Positions 1 to 8,719 of a stretch of 64,000 bases of DNA are shown here, one piece after another (position 1 is the stretch's first letter; every line of letters begins with the position of its first letter). Position numbers and translations under genes: made by a program. Origin of the DNA: Tautonia plasticadhaerens (GTDB lineage: Bacteria; Planctomycetota; Planctomycetia; Isosphaerales; Isosphaeraceae); the NCBI RefSeq assembly GCF_007752535.1, contig NZ_CP036426.1:7750001-7814000 (forward strand), in the 5' to 3' direction. The notes below the pieces were generated by a model. The model was given only the letters and a program-made list of their open reading frames with translations. It had not been told where the DNA came from and did no database searches.

Positions 1-59
1 GAGACGATCGGCCTGCCCTGCTCGTCCGGCTCGATGTGGGCATAAGTCACCGCGGACAT
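1..59 (-). CDS. DUF433-like antitoxin-type protein, N-terminal fragment
   Basis: Only the first 19 codons lie in the window, reading MSAVTYAHIEPDEQGRPIV before the edge. This opening resembles planctomycete DUF433 proteins, which usually start with an MSxxTYxHIE stretch followed by a short winged-helix domain and are often antitoxin-like DNA-binding proteins. The call rests on that short similarity alone. A relatively AT-rich patch near 195-235, upstream of the start, may hold its promoter. The rest of the gene lies outside the window. Confidence 0.45.
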   Translation of the reverse strand, partial: MSAVTYAHIEPDEQGRPIV

Positions 60-260
60 GGCATGCTCCCCCGACGGGCGTCGACCCCGACCGCTCCTGC
101 GACCATCATCGCACCGGCCGACTCGCCCGGTCAATTCCGACACGCCCGCCCCCTCGACGCCGCCCGGAGCGCCATCCCCGCCGCGCCCACCGGTTATCAA
201 ATGGTTGAGTGATCCAAGTTATCTCGTTTCATTTGCCCACCCCACCGGGATCCGTCCGGA

Positions 261-911
261 TCACACGCCGACCGACGGCGCATAGGTCACGTCGTTCCCG
301 ACGATCGAGACGCTCCCCCGGTTTACCAGCCCCCGCACGACGGCCGAGACCTCGTCGTCGTTCAATCGGCCCAGGAACAGCGACGAGATCGTCCCGTTCA
401 GCGTCTTGATCGACGCGGGCTTGGTCGCCTTCATCTGCCGCAGCCGCCCCAGCGCCACGTCGAGTCGCTGCGCCGGCGTCCTCGCGTTCAGAACCCGGAC
501 GATCGGGATCTCGCCGATCGCCGCAAACCGCTGCGCGGAGCTCCGGACTCCCCTGAGGTGCTCGATCAGCGGGTCGAACCCCGAGTCCTTCGAGATGATG
601 TGGAAGAACGCCGTCGGCTCCGTCGCCGAGAGCCGCCCGATGTAATACGAGATGTGGAAGTCGAGCGCATTCGGGCCGTTCCCCGAGATCCGGACGTACT
701 CGGCCCGGCACCCCATCCGCTGCACCGAAGCCACGAACTCGAACGGGATCTTCGCCTGGCTCGCCCCCACGAACACGATCAGCCGGAAGCACTCGTCCGC
801 CAGCAACTCCGCCGAGTCCGGCCGGACGTTCTCGAAGTCGACGAGCACGTAGTTTGGGCGCACAACCACCCCCCCGTCGGCCGGTGTCCCGCCCTTCCGG
901 GGTCCCGCCAC
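261..911 (-). CDS. PIN-like domain protein (putative nuclease)
   Basis: A 216-residue protein with the PIN-like/NYN layout: a first strand carrying acidic residues (YVLVDFENV, about residues 21-29), a central ALDFHISYYIG segment with another conserved Asp, and ISKDSGFDPLI, where the third acidic cluster of these metal-dependent RNases sits. The last 70 residues look like a small winged-helix-type tail (NGTISSLFLGRLNDDEVSAV). The family is predicted to cut RNA; the target is unknown. The longest start is a GTG at 911, but a GTG at 863 behind a G-rich stretch lies closer to the domain and may be the true start. No signal peptide or membrane segment is seen, so it is likely cytoplasmic. Confidence 0.75.
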   Translation of the reverse strand: MAGPRKGGTPADGGVVVRPNYVLVDFENVRPDSAELLADECFRLIVFVGASQAKIPFEFVASVQRMGCRAEYVRISGNGPNALDFHISYYIGRLSATEPTAFFHIISKDSGFDPLIEHLRGVRSSAQRFAAIGEIPIVRVLNARTPAQRLDVALGRLRQMKATKPASIKTLNGTISSLFLGRLNDDEVSAVVRGLVNRGSVSIVGNDVTYAPSVGV

Positions 912-1040
912 CCCGGACGGATTCGGGCCTGGTCAATGGGGAATCGTAGTCCACCCCGGCCCCGATCGCCCCCGGAGCGTCCGGCCTCCCGGCGCCCTTC
1001 GATCGATCGGGGCCTCGTGTCGGGATGGCCGGCTTCGGGT

Positions 1041-2330
1041 TCAACGCCGACGGCCCCGCCGCCTCGACGCCGCCCAGAGCGCCAGCCCCGCCGCCAAGAC
1101 GGCCAACGTCGCCGGCTCGGGGACCTGGGGGGCGATCGGCAGGGCGTGGCCCTTGGGAGTGAGCAGGAACGAGCTGAACTCCCTGTCGAGGCTGACCCCC
1201 TCGGCCACGATCGCGCCCCAGTCGTTGATCCCCTTCGCGGAGGTCAGCAGCCAGCCGGGCCCGAGGTCGACCAGGTCGTTCAGGTCGATCAGCTCGCCGT
1301 CCTCGTACAGGAAGGCGCCGGTCCCCGGGAGGTAGAGGCCTTCCCACTCCGGCCCGCGGTCGATCGTCGATTGCCCGACCACCTGCCCCAGCTCGTTCAG
1401 GTCGAACGCCTCGCTGAACGGCGTCGCCCAATCCCGCCCACCCAGGATCCCGAGGTCGGTCATCTGCCCCTCGTCATAGAGGAAGGCGTGCGACTCGGGG
1501 ATCGGCCCGCCGGAGATCGTCGACGTGCCGATGACCTGCCCCCGGTCGTTGAGCTTGACCGCCCTGCTGTGCTCGCCGCCGAGCGTGCCCAGCTCGATCA
1601 GCGGCGCCCCCGGGTCGGCGGTCGTGAGGAACACTCGACCGGAGCCGGAATCGGTCGTCGAGTCCCCAACGACCTGGCCCCGGTTGTTGACGTCCGCCGC
1701 CACGCTCGAAGGCCCGCCGAGCGTGCCCAGCTCGTGCATCCGCCCGTCCCGGACGACGAAGCCCCGGCGGTGGGGGAGGTACTCGCCGTGCTCCGGCAGG
1801 TCGTAAAACCCGACCACGTCCCCGGCGTCGTTGATCCCGGTCGCCTGGGACGAGTACCTCGGCCCGTGGGGCCCGACCAGCCCCTCCACCTCCCCACCCC
1901 GGTCGACGAACCCGCGCACGTGGCGGCCGCCATACGCCGGGAAGACCTCGACGTCGCCGGCCCCGTCGCCGACGAAATCCCCGGCCTCGTTGAGGTCCCT
2001 CGGCATGCTCCGGGCAGGCGGGAAGGGGTACCCGGCGGGGCGGTCCTCGATCGGCGTCAGCGGCTCGATGTCCCGCAGGTCCCCGGCGTTCGGGCCGTAG
2101 GCGTCGTACACGAACCCCCGAGGCGCCAGCGGGACGGCGTTGTCATTGGTCGGTGTGTGATGGCCGATCACCCGCCCGGCATTGTTGATGTCGACCACCG
2201 ACCGCTGGCCCAGCTTCGTGGCCACGTACCGGCCCGTCTCGATCGCCCCGGCCGTTGCCTCCTGGGCCGAAACCGCCAGCGCCGCCGCGAACGGCAGCAT
2301 CCATCGGACGATCCGCACCACCTTGCCCAT
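1041..2330 (-). CDS. HAF-repeat protein with PEP-CTERM sorting signal
   Basis: A 429-residue exported protein. The N-terminus is a signal peptide (MGKVVRIVRWMLPFAAALAV, then AxA-type cleavage near residue 27). The body holds several HAF-type repeats, recognisable as ELGTLGG or DLGILGG followed by a segment with N(D/N)xGQVVGxS. The C-terminus is a PEP-CTERM signal: VPEPATLAVLAAGLALWAA, then a basic tail (RRRGRRR). By family knowledge an EpsH-type exosortase would cleave at the PEP motif for surface display or release; the exosortase in this window (about 43-44 kb) is the VPEID type and may not serve it. The start is supported by an AAGGAGG ribosome site about 6 bases upstream. The role of HAF repeats is unknown. 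Confidence 0.85.
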   Translation of the reverse strand: MGKVVRIVRWMLPFAAALAVSAQEATAGAIETGRYVATKLGQRSVVDINNAGRVIGHHTPTNDNAVPLAPRGFVYDAYGPNAGDLRDIEPLTPIEDRPAGYPFPPARSMPRDLNEAGDFVGDGAGDVEVFPAYGGRHVRGFVDRGGEVEGLVGPHGPRYSSQATGINDAGDVVGFYDLPEHGEYLPHRRGFVVRDGRMHELGTLGGPSSVAADVNNRGQVVGDSTTDSGSGRVFLTTADPGAPLIELGTLGGEHSRAVKLNDRGQVIGTSTISGGPIPESHAFLYDEGQMTDLGILGGRDWATPFSEAFDLNELGQVVGQSTIDRGPEWEGLYLPGTGAFLYEDGELIDLNDLVDLGPGWLLTSAKGINDWGAIVAEGVSLDREFSSFLLTPKGHALPIAPQVPEPATLAVLAAGLALWAASRRRGRRR

Positions 2331-2625
2331 GGTCGCCTCCTTGCCCGGCCCTCGGGCCGCACCGGCCCGCCGTCATCCCCACGGCGTCGGCCCTCCGCGC
2401 ATGCACGCGGCGACGGACGATAGCGGGACGATCGACAACCGTCAATCGATCCTCATCCGGCGGAAAACGTGCTTAAACTCCGCGCTTGCCACGATCATTA
2501 AGGAAGACGGGGCGTTTCGGACCCGACCGATCGCCGTCCACCGCCTCGACGCCCCCCGGGCCCCGAGCCCCTGGCCCGAACCGCCCCCGCACCATCTGGC
2601 ACGCACCAACTGGAGCCCTCCCGAC
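2331..2625. other. Divergent intergenic region
   Basis: Separates the HAF/PEP-CTERM gene (minus) from the NALKSTGPKT gene (plus). It has an AT-richer patch around 2460-2510 (cttaaactcc, cattaaggaag) that probably holds promoter elements for one or both genes. I cannot define a clear -35/-10 pair. The open frame across it on the plus strand lacks coding character. Confidence 0.4.
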
Positions 2626-3960
2626 ATGGCCGCCGAGACGCACCCTTCCGAGACGCAGGCCGAGGCCAACCGGCGCAATGCCCTGAAGTCGACCGGCCCG
2701 AAGACTGCCGAGGGCAAGGAGCGGAGCCGTCGCAACGCGATGCGGCACGGCTTCGCCGCCGAGGCGCTCGTGCCCGAGCAGGACCGGGGCGCGCTCGACG
2801 CGGCGGTCGCCCGCTGGCGGAAGGAGGCCGGGCCCGACAACGTCGTCGAGGAGCACCTGGTCCTCCGCGCCGCCGTCAACTCGGTCACGCTCCGGAGGAT
2901 CGAGCGGGCCAAGGAGGCCACCCGGGAGGAGACCGCGCGTGAGGCCGTCCGGCGCTGGGAGGAGAAGCTCAGGCACCGGGCCCGCAAGAAGGCGCAAATG
3001 CTCACCTTCGACCCGAGCAACGTCGTGATGGACCTGGAGTCCACCGCCTTCGGCTGCGAGTGGATGATCCGCCAGTGGCAGCAACTGGAGGCCCCCTTGC
3101 GGATCGGGGCCTCCTGGGACTTCAAGGCGATCCGAAAGGCCCAGAACCTGCTCGGCCTGCCCGACGGCCAGCCCGGCCCCGCCGCCGAGGAGTCCGTCCG
3201 GCTGCTCTGGCTCCTCGCCGCCGCCGCCATGCCGGGCCTGTTCGCCGCCCTCCCCCGCCTGGAGGCCGAGCGGCACCTGCCCGACGGCTCCGACCCCGTC
3301 TCCGCGGTCCTCGCCCTCCGGGGGTTCATCGGCGACCAGGTCGACCGCCTGATCGCGCTCCGGGACGAAGCCTGGGAGGCCGTCGAGGGCCCCGAGCGCC
3401 GGGCCGTCGCGATGGGGGCCGCCGCCGGGGACACGTCGAAGGACGGCCAGCTCCGGCACCGCTACGAGGTCGCGGCCGACCGCTCGGCCAACGCCGCCGT
3501 CCGGCTGTTCCTCAACCTCCGGGACCGCCGACGCCGGGAGATCCTCACGATCGCCCGGGAGGCCAGGGACATCGGCATCCCCCGGGCCCCCGTCGGCGGC
3601 GGCTGGTGGCGCGAGGCCGACTCCGCCCCCGCCCCCCCCGGCTTCGAGCGCATCGGCTCCTCGCCGACGCCCCCCGAACCCCCGGCGCCCGCCGGGCCGC
3701 CCCCCGTGCCCGCATCCTCGGCCGCCCCGGCGCGGAACGAAGCCATTTCCGGCGGCGATTCGGGCGAAAATCCCGAGAGTAAACCCAATCAATCAAACGA
3801 CTTGCGGAACGACCCCACCGAACGCCCCTCCGGCGCACCGGGGCGCACCGACCGCCCGATTCGCCCCGATCGATCGGCCCCCCGCTTCTCCCCCGGGGCC
3901 GGTCGTGCGATAATTCCGGGCACCGAAATCGACCCCAGGGACCCCCGACGAGCCCCATGA
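2626..3960 (+). CDS. Conserved hypothetical protein with NALKSTGPKT motif
   Basis: A 444-residue protein of unknown function. Near the N-terminus it carries RRNALKSTGPKTAEGKERS and RRNAMRHGF, a motif seen in many planctomycete and acidobacterial hypothetical proteins. The middle is Arg/Glu-rich and helical with no recognised enzyme motif. The last 75 residues are low complexity, Pro-rich, and contain a copy of an interspersed repeat (ARNEAIS to GAPGRTDRP) that recurs in gene-free DNA near 49.6-49.9 kb. The start ATG was chosen because the conserved motif follows within 20 codons and GGAG lies upstream; the frame is open further upstream but without coding character. Its stop overlaps the rlmN start as ATGA, so the two may be translationally coupled. 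No signal peptide. Confidence 0.75.
   Translation: MAAETHPSETQAEANRRNALKSTGPKTAEGKERSRRNAMRHGFAAEALVPEQDRGALDAAVARWRKEAGPDNVVEEHLVLRAAVNSVTLRRIERAKEATREETAREAVRRWEEKLRHRARKKAQMLTFDPSNVVMDLESTAFGCEWMIRQWQQLEAPLRIGASWDFKAIRKAQNLLGLPDGQPGPAAEESVRLLWLLAAAAMPGLFAALPRLEAERHLPDGSDPVSAVLALRGFIGDQVDRLIALRDEAWEAVEGPERRAVAMGAAAGDTSKDGQLRHRYEVAADRSANAAVRLFLNLRDRRRREILTIAREARDIGIPRAPVGGGWWREADSAPAPPGFERIGSSPTPPEPPAPAGPPPVPASSAAPARNEAISGGDSGENPESKPNQSNDLRNDPTERPSGAPGRTDRPIRPDRSAPRFSPGAGRAIIPGTEIDPRDPRRAP
3732..3857 (+). repeat. Interspersed repeat copy C (in coding sequence)
   Basis: Starts with GCGGAACGAAGCCATTTCC and ends with CACCGGGGCGCACCGACCGCC. Both ends recur in two copies at 49585-49678 and 49802-49896, while the middle differs. 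Here it is read in frame as the C-terminal tail of the NALKSTGPKT protein. Compared by eye only. Confidence 0.55.
3886..3914 (+). promoter_or_regulatory. Candidate promoter for rlmN
   Basis: TTCTCC (3886-3891), a 17-base spacer, then GATAAT (3909-3914), ending 42 bases before the rlmN start. It lies inside the 3' end of the preceding gene. The -10 is good, the -35 weak. Confidence 0.35.
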
Positions 3961-5027
3961 AACGCCCCCTGCTCGACGCCCCGACCGCCGAACTCGCCTC
4001 CTGGATGCTCGAACGGGGCCACCCCCCGTACCGGGCCCGACAGGTCGTGCGCTGGGTCTTCGACCGCCGGGCCGAGTCGTTCGACGCGATGAGCGACCTG
4101 CCGAAGGGGCTCCGGGCCGAACTCGACGCCGAATGGATCGTCTTCGGCACGACCCTGGCCCACCACCACGTCTCCCCCGACGGGACCGACAAGCTCCTGC
4201 TCCGCTGCCAGGACGGCCGGACCGTCGAGTGCGTCCTGATGGCCGAGGGGGACCGCCGCACGGTCTGCATCAGCTCGCAGGTCGGCTGCGGCATGGGCTG
4301 CGTCTTCTGCGCCAGCGGGCTGAAGGGGGTGGAACGCAACCTCACCACCGCCGAGATCCTGGAGCAGGTCCTCCGATCGCGCAATATGCTTCCGCCGGAC
4401 GACCGGCTCACGAACCTCGTGGTGATGGGGATGGGGGAGAGCCTGGCGAACCTGGACAACCTGATCCCGGCCCTGGACCGACTCTGCTCCCCCGAGGGGC
4501 TGAACTTCGGCCAGCGGAGGGTGACGATCTCCACCGTAGGCCTGCCTGAGAAGATGCGGAAGCTCGCCGACCTGGACCGGCAGTATCACCTGGCGGTCTC
4601 CCTGCACGCCCCGACCCCCGGGCTCCGGGACGAGCTGGTGCCGATCAACGCCAAGGTCGGCCTCGGCCCGGTCATGGAGGCGGCCGACGCCTACTTCCGG
4701 ATGACCGGACGGCAGGTCACCTTCGAATACGTCCTGCTCGCCGACCTGAACGACCGCCCCGAGGACGCCGAGGCCCTCGGCGCGCTCCTGGTCGGCCGCA
4801 AGGCGCACGTGAACCTGATCCCGTACAACCCGGTCGCCGGCCTGCCCTACCGCCGCCCCTCGGCCGACTCGATCCGGCGGTTCGAGCGGATCGTCGAGGG
4901 GCGGGGGGTCAGCGTCAGCGTCCGCAAGACCAAGGGCCGGGAGATCGACGCCGCCTGCGGCCAGCTCCGCCGCCGGTCCCAGGCCGACGCCGAGGGCCCG
5001 ACGGTGGTGCCCTTCGGCCGTCCCTGA
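3957..5027 (+). CDS. rlmN: 23S rRNA (adenine(2503)-C(2))-methyltransferase RlmN
   Basis: A 356-residue radical-SAM methylase. The family methylates C2 of A2503 in 23S rRNA, and in many bacteria A37 of some tRNAs, using SAM both as methyl donor and radical source. The radical-SAM cluster motif is C111-x3-C115-x2-C118 (CGMGCVFC). A conserved Glu lies in TVECVLM (about 91), and the C-terminal Cys334 (DAACGQL) corresponds to the resolving Cys of the E. coli enzyme. GMGES and STVGL are further family blocks. Length is normal. The start overlaps the stop of the upstream gene (ATGA). The protein is cytoplasmic. Downstream lies a short run of GATCCGACCC repeats before the sigma-factor gene. Confidence 0.95.
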   Translation: MKRPLLDAPTAELASWMLERGHPPYRARQVVRWVFDRRAESFDAMSDLPKGLRAELDAEWIVFGTTLAHHHVSPDGTDKLLLRCQDGRTVECVLMAEGDRRTVCISSQVGCGMGCVFCASGLKGVERNLTTAEILEQVLRSRNMLPPDDRLTNLVVMGMGESLANLDNLIPALDRLCSPEGLNFGQRRVTISTVGLPEKMRKLADLDRQYHLAVSLHAPTPGLRDELVPINAKVGLGPVMEAADAYFRMTGRQVTFEYVLLADLNDRPEDAEALGALLVGRKAHVNLIPYNPVAGLPYRRPSADSIRRFERIVEGRGVSVSVRKTKGREIDAACGQLRRRSQADAEGPTVVPFGRP

Positions 5028-5030
5028 CCC

Positions 5031-5060
5031 GATCCGACCCGATCCGACCCGACCCGATCC
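5031..5060 (+). repeat. Short tandem repeat GATCCGACCC
   Basis: Two exact copies of GATCCGACCC (5031, 5041) followed by the permuted GACCCGATCC (5051), between rlmN and the sigma-factor gene. Probably a simple slippage repeat. Confidence 0.6.
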
Positions 5061-5084
5061 CCAGCAGCCGGAAGGACCGACCCC

Positions 5085-5738
5085 GTGGCATCGACCGGCG
5101 GACCGAGCCCGAGCCAGGCCCTCGCGCAGCAGCTCTCGGCCAGGGATCCCGACGTCCAGCTGATGCTCCAGGTCCGCGACGACGTGCAGGGGGCCTTCGA
5201 GGTGCTCGTCCGGCGCTACCAGGACCGCCTGATCGGCGTGCTCACCCACCTCGTCGGCGACCCGGGCGACGCCGAGGACCTGGCCCAGGAGGTCTTCCTC
5301 CGCATCTACCGGGCCCGCAAGGGCTACAAGCCGCAGGCGAAGTTCTCGACCTGGCTGTTCACGATCGCCAACAACCTGGCCCTGAACCACCTGAGGGGCA
5401 AGGGCCGACGCCCCTCCGGCCCGCTCGACCCCGGCACCGACAGCCGCCCCGCCCTGCCCGCCTCCGAGCGGGTAGCCGCCCCCGACGGCACCCCGTCGGG
5501 CCAGCTCCGCCAGTCGGAGCTGGAGGGGGTCGTCCGGGAGGCCGTCGGCACCCTGGCGGACGACCAGCGGCTGGCCGTGTTGCTCAACAAGTTCGAGGAC
5601 ATGAGCTACGCCGAGATCGCCGCCGTGATGAACCGCTCCGAGGCCGCCGTCAAGTCCCTGCTCGCCCGGGCCCGGATGGAGCTGCGGGCCCGCCTCGAGC
5701 CGTACCTGCGGTCCGGGGACCGGGCGGCGACCTCCTGA
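5085..5738 (+). CDS. RNA polymerase sigma factor, ECF/sigma-70 family
   Basis: A 217-residue group 4 sigma factor. Region 2 runs from about residue 43 (AFEVLVRRYQDRLIG) through DAEDLAQEVFLRIYR to FSTWLFTIANNLALNHLR. Region 4 is near residues 150-205, with LADDQRLAVLLNKFEDMSYAEIA and the helix-turn-helix MNRSEAAVKSLLARAR. It should direct RNA polymerase to a dedicated promoter set; no anti-sigma gene is adjacent, and the next gene is a small lipoprotein. The start is GTG at 5085, placed because coding character begins there and GGAAGGA lies upstream. A Pro/Gly-rich linker of about 40 residues joins the two regions. Confidence 0.9.
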   Translation: MASTGGPSPSQALAQQLSARDPDVQLMLQVRDDVQGAFEVLVRRYQDRLIGVLTHLVGDPGDAEDLAQEVFLRIYRARKGYKPQAKFSTWLFTIANNLALNHLRGKGRRPSGPLDPGTDSRPALPASERVAAPDGTPSGQLRQSELEGVVREAVGTLADDQRLAVLLNKFEDMSYAEIAAVMNRSEAAVKSLLARARMELRARLEPYLRSGDRAATS

Positions 5739-5876
5739 ACGGCGAGGCCGCGCGGCCCGGGTCGGCATGGACGTTGCTCGGAGGGGATCCCCGGAACGCG
5801 ACGAGCCGGGGCCCTCGGCCGGGCCGGATCCGTCCGTCGGCCGCGTCGCGACATCGACCGCAACCCGAATGAGCCC

Positions 5877-6230
5877 ATGACCATGATCCAGAAGCTGCTG
5901 CACCTGGGACTCGCCCTCGGCCTCGTCGCCTTCGCCGGCTGCGGCGTCGAGAGCGAGACGACCCTCAAGGACATGCCCTCGCCCTCCGAGGGCGCCGCCG
6001 TCACCAACGAGAACCCGAGCTCCCCGACCATCGACGTCCCCGCCACCCCCGCCGACGAGGGGGCGACCTCCGAGGGCATGGGCACCGGCGCCGTGGTCCC
6101 GCCCTCGGACGTGACCTCCGAGGACGCCACCACCGCCCCCGAGGAGTTCGAGGAGCCCGTCGAACCCGCCACCCCCGCCGACGAGCCCGCCCCCTCCGGC
6201 GACGAGCCCGCCGAGGAGCCGCAGGGCTGA
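5877..6230 (+). CDS. Small acidic lipoprotein
   Basis: A 117-residue secreted lipoprotein of unknown function. The signal peptide ends in a lipobox (VAFAGC), so Cys22 should be lipidated after cleavage. The mature part is low complexity and rich in Glu, Pro, Ala and Thr (PATPADE, GDEPAEEPQG) with no fold I recognise; it looks like a disordered, negatively charged surface tether. A second ATG two codons in is an alternative start. No clear terminator follows. Confidence 0.7.
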   Translation: MTMIQKLLHLGLALGLVAFAGCGVESETTLKDMPSPSEGAAVTNENPSSPTIDVPATPADEGATSEGMGTGAVVPPSDVTSEDATTAPEEFEEPVEPATPADEPAPSGDEPAEEPQG

Positions 6231-6689
6231 CCCTCCCCGTCTCCCCGACGGTCGAACAAACCGGCCGACCAACCTCGGGCCGCCGAGGGCCGACATCGCC
6301 CCGGCGGCCCGCCCTGCGTCCTTCTCCGGCACGCCGACCGGCCCGGGTGACCGGAATCGGCCAATTCCCCGATCATGAAGCCAACGGGGAAGCCGGTCGC
6401 CGATCCGCCCCGCTCCCCCCCACGACCCGACCCGATCCGACCTAATCCCTCCGCCTCCTCGATGGATCCCCCGAGAGCGTCCGCCCCGTCCCCCGCCGTC
6501 GGGCAACCGCCATCCCCCTTCGGTCCCTCCCCATCGAGGCCGCCCGATGCCTTCCGCCACCGACGACCGTCCCCCCCTTCCCCCTTTTCCCCCGCGCCGC
6601 CAGAATGGAGGCCGCCGGGATCGGGGAGGGGCGCCGACCGGGGGAGGCTCCCCGGGCCGTCGGTCCCGGCGGCTCAGGGCGGTCGGGCG
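6231..6689 (+). other. Gene-free stretch before comF
   Basis: About 460 bases between the lipoprotein stop and the chosen comF start. An open frame extends through its second half (from 6375) in phase with comF but is Pro/Arg/Ser-rich with no family similarity, so I leave it out of the gene. I see no clear promoter or terminator. Confidence 0.4.
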
Positions 6690-7448
6690 ATGGGCCAGGG
6701 CCGGGAGGGTGAAGGGCGATTCGCCGGACCGGGCCTCGGCCGATGGCTCGGCGAGGCCGTCGGCGGCCTCGCCTTCCCGGGCGACTGCCTGGTCTGCGAC
6801 GGCCCGACCGGCGACCGGCTCGCGCCGGTCTGCCCCGAGTGCCGGGGCGAATTGCTCGACGCCTCCGGGCCGTCCTGCCCCCGATGCGCCCTGCCGGTCG
6901 GCCCGTATGCCGGCTGCGGCTGGTGTGCCGGCCGGCCCCTGGGGTTCGACCGGGCCGTCGCCCTCGGCCCGTACCAGGGGCCGATCCGCCACCTCTGCCT
7001 CCGGCTCAAACGCCGGGAGGGGGCCTGGATCGCCCCCGGGATGGCCGACCTGCTGGTCGAGGCCCGGGGGGAGGAGATCCGGGGCCTCGGCGCCTCGGCG
7101 GTCGTCCCGGTCCCGCTGCACTGGCGGAAGCGCTGGCGTCGCCGCTACGATCAGGCCGAGGCGCTGGCCGCCTGCCTGGCCGATCGCCTCGGGCTGCCGG
7201 TGGCCCGGCCGCTGCGCCGGGTCCGGGCCACCGAGGCGCTCTGGCGGCTCGGCCGGGCCGAGCGCCGGCGCCTCCTGCGGGGGGCGTTCCGGGCCGACCC
7301 CCGACGGCTGGGGGGCCTGCCGGGCAGGCCGGTGCTGCTGGTCGACGACATCCTGACGACCGGCGCCACCTGCGGGGCCGCGGCCCGGGCCCTGAAGGCC
7401 GCCGGGGTCGGACCGGTGGCGGTCGTGGTCCTCGGGCGGGCCGAGTGA
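6690..7448 (+). CDS. ComF family phosphoribosyltransferase-like protein
   Basis: A 252-residue ComF-type protein. The N-terminal part has four CxxC pairs (C33/C36, C48/C51, C63/C66, C76/C79), enough for two structural zinc sites. The C-terminal half is a type I phosphoribosyltransferase fold with the PRPP loop VLLVDDILTTGATC. In competent bacteria ComF acts in DNA uptake; in others the role is unclear, so I do not assign a substrate. The start ATG at 6690 was chosen because the family usually opens shortly before the first CxxC, although the frame is open to 6375. hemC follows 42 bases downstream. Confidence 0.85.
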   Translation: MGQGREGEGRFAGPGLGRWLGEAVGGLAFPGDCLVCDGPTGDRLAPVCPECRGELLDASGPSCPRCALPVGPYAGCGWCAGRPLGFDRAVALGPYQGPIRHLCLRLKRREGAWIAPGMADLLVEARGEEIRGLGASAVVPVPLHWRKRWRRRYDQAEALAACLADRLGLPVARPLRRVRATEALWRLGRAERRRLLRGAFRADPRRLGGLPGRPVLLVDDILTTGATCGAAARALKAAGVGPVAVVVLGRAE

Positions 7449-7490
7449 CGAGACCGGACGAATCCCAGGCGAGGCGGGGGAGGCGAGCAG

Positions 7491-8459
7491 ATGGGACGAG
7501 CGGCGGTCCGGATCGGGACCCGGGGCAGCGCCCTCGCCCGATGGCAATCGGGGTGGGTGGCCGACCGCCTGCGCGCCGCCCACCCCGGGCTGTCGGTCGA
7601 GCTGGTCGAGATCCGGACCCGGGGGGACCGGGACCGCAACTCCCCCCTCTCCCAGATCTCCGGCGGCACCGGCCTGTTCACCAAGGAGATCCAGCGGGCG
7701 CTGCTGGACCGCGAGGTGGAGGTCGCCGTCCACAGCCTCAAGGACCTGCCGACGCTGTCCCCCGACGGCCTGACCCTGGGCGCCATCCCCGAGCGCGAGG
7801 ACCCCGCCGACGCCCTGGTCGCCCCCCGGCACCGGACCCTGGAGGGGCTCCCCCCCGGCGCGACCGTGGGCACCGGGTCGCTCCGACGCAGGGCGATGCT
7901 CCGCCACGCCCGGCCGGATCTGGAGGTGGTCGACATCCGGGGCAACGTCGAGACCCGGCTGGCGAAGGCCACCTCCGGCGAGCTGGACGCCGTCGTCCTG
8001 GCCGCCTCGGGCCTGCACCGGCTCGGCCTGCTCGACCGGGCCACCCAGCGGCTCGGCCCGCCGGGCTTCCTGCCCGCCGTCGGCCAGGGGGCCCTGGGGA
8101 TTGAGTGCCGCCGGGACGACCCGGGGACGATCGCCCTGCTGGCCCCCCTCGATCACCCCCCCACCCGGCGCGCCGTGCTGGCCGAGCGGGCCTGCCTCGC
8201 CGCCCTGGAGGGCGGCTGCATGGTCCCCCTCGCCGCCTGGGGCCGCGACCTCGACGAGGGCGACGGGGAGGGCGACAGGGGCGGCCTGCTCGCCCTGGAG
8301 GTCGCCGTCTTCGACCCCGACGGCCGGGAGCGCCTGGACGGCTCCCGGACCGGCCCCCGTTCCGACCCCCGGTCCCTCGGCCTGCGGGTGGCCGACGACC
8401 TCCGGGCCGCCGGCGCCGACCGACTCCTGGGCCTGGCTCGCCCCGGGGGGGGCCCCTGA
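7491..8459 (+). CDS. hemC: Hydroxymethylbilane synthase (porphobilinogen deaminase)
   Basis: A 322-residue heme-pathway enzyme that joins four porphobilinogen molecules into hydroxymethylbilane. Domain 1 opens with RIGTRGSALARWQ. SLKDLP contains the catalytic Asp (D85). TGSLRRRAML and VDIRGNVETRL are cofactor- and substrate-binding blocks. C243 in EGGCMVPLAAW is where the dipyrromethane cofactor is attached. Length is typical. A GGGGGAGG ribosome site lies just upstream of the ATG. No other heme genes are nearby. The protein is cytoplasmic. Confidence 0.96.
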   Translation: MGRAAVRIGTRGSALARWQSGWVADRLRAAHPGLSVELVEIRTRGDRDRNSPLSQISGGTGLFTKEIQRALLDREVEVAVHSLKDLPTLSPDGLTLGAIPEREDPADALVAPRHRTLEGLPPGATVGTGSLRRRAMLRHARPDLEVVDIRGNVETRLAKATSGELDAVVLAASGLHRLGLLDRATQRLGPPGFLPAVGQGALGIECRRDDPGTIALLAPLDHPPTRRAVLAERACLAALEGGCMVPLAAWGRDLDEGDGEGDRGGLLALEVAVFDPDGRERLDGSRTGPRSDPRSLGLRVADDLRAAGADRLLGLARPGGGP

Positions 8460-8482
8460 TGACGGCCCCGTGACCGCCCCCC

Positions 8483-8510
8483 CGGGCCCCGGGGCCGATC
8501 GCGGGGCCCG
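8483..8510 (+). terminator. GC-rich hairpin after hemC
   Basis: Perfect 9-bp inverted repeat CGGGCCCCG / CGGGGCCCG (8483-8491 and 8502-8510) with a 10-base loop, 25 bases after the hemC stop. No T tract follows, so intrinsic termination is uncertain. Confidence 0.35.
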
Positions 8511-8719
8511 GACGGCCGAGCCCCGCCCCCGGGGCCGGACGCTCCCGCCGGCCGGCCGCCATCGGGGCGCGAGTCCCCGGGACCCGGCCCGAAACCCCCC
8601 TGGACGATCTTTGGCATCTCGGCCATCATGCGGGCTCGGATCGGGCCGAGACGCGGAGGCGTCGTCCCGACCCTCGCCCCCCCGACCGGGGGCCGGGCCG
8701 GGACCGAACCGAGGGAGCG

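Noticed and set aside
3789-8156. A 1455-codon minus-strand open frame
   Set aside because: It lies opposite rlmN, the sigma gene, comF and hemC, all clear genes; long stop-free antisense frames are expected at this GC content.
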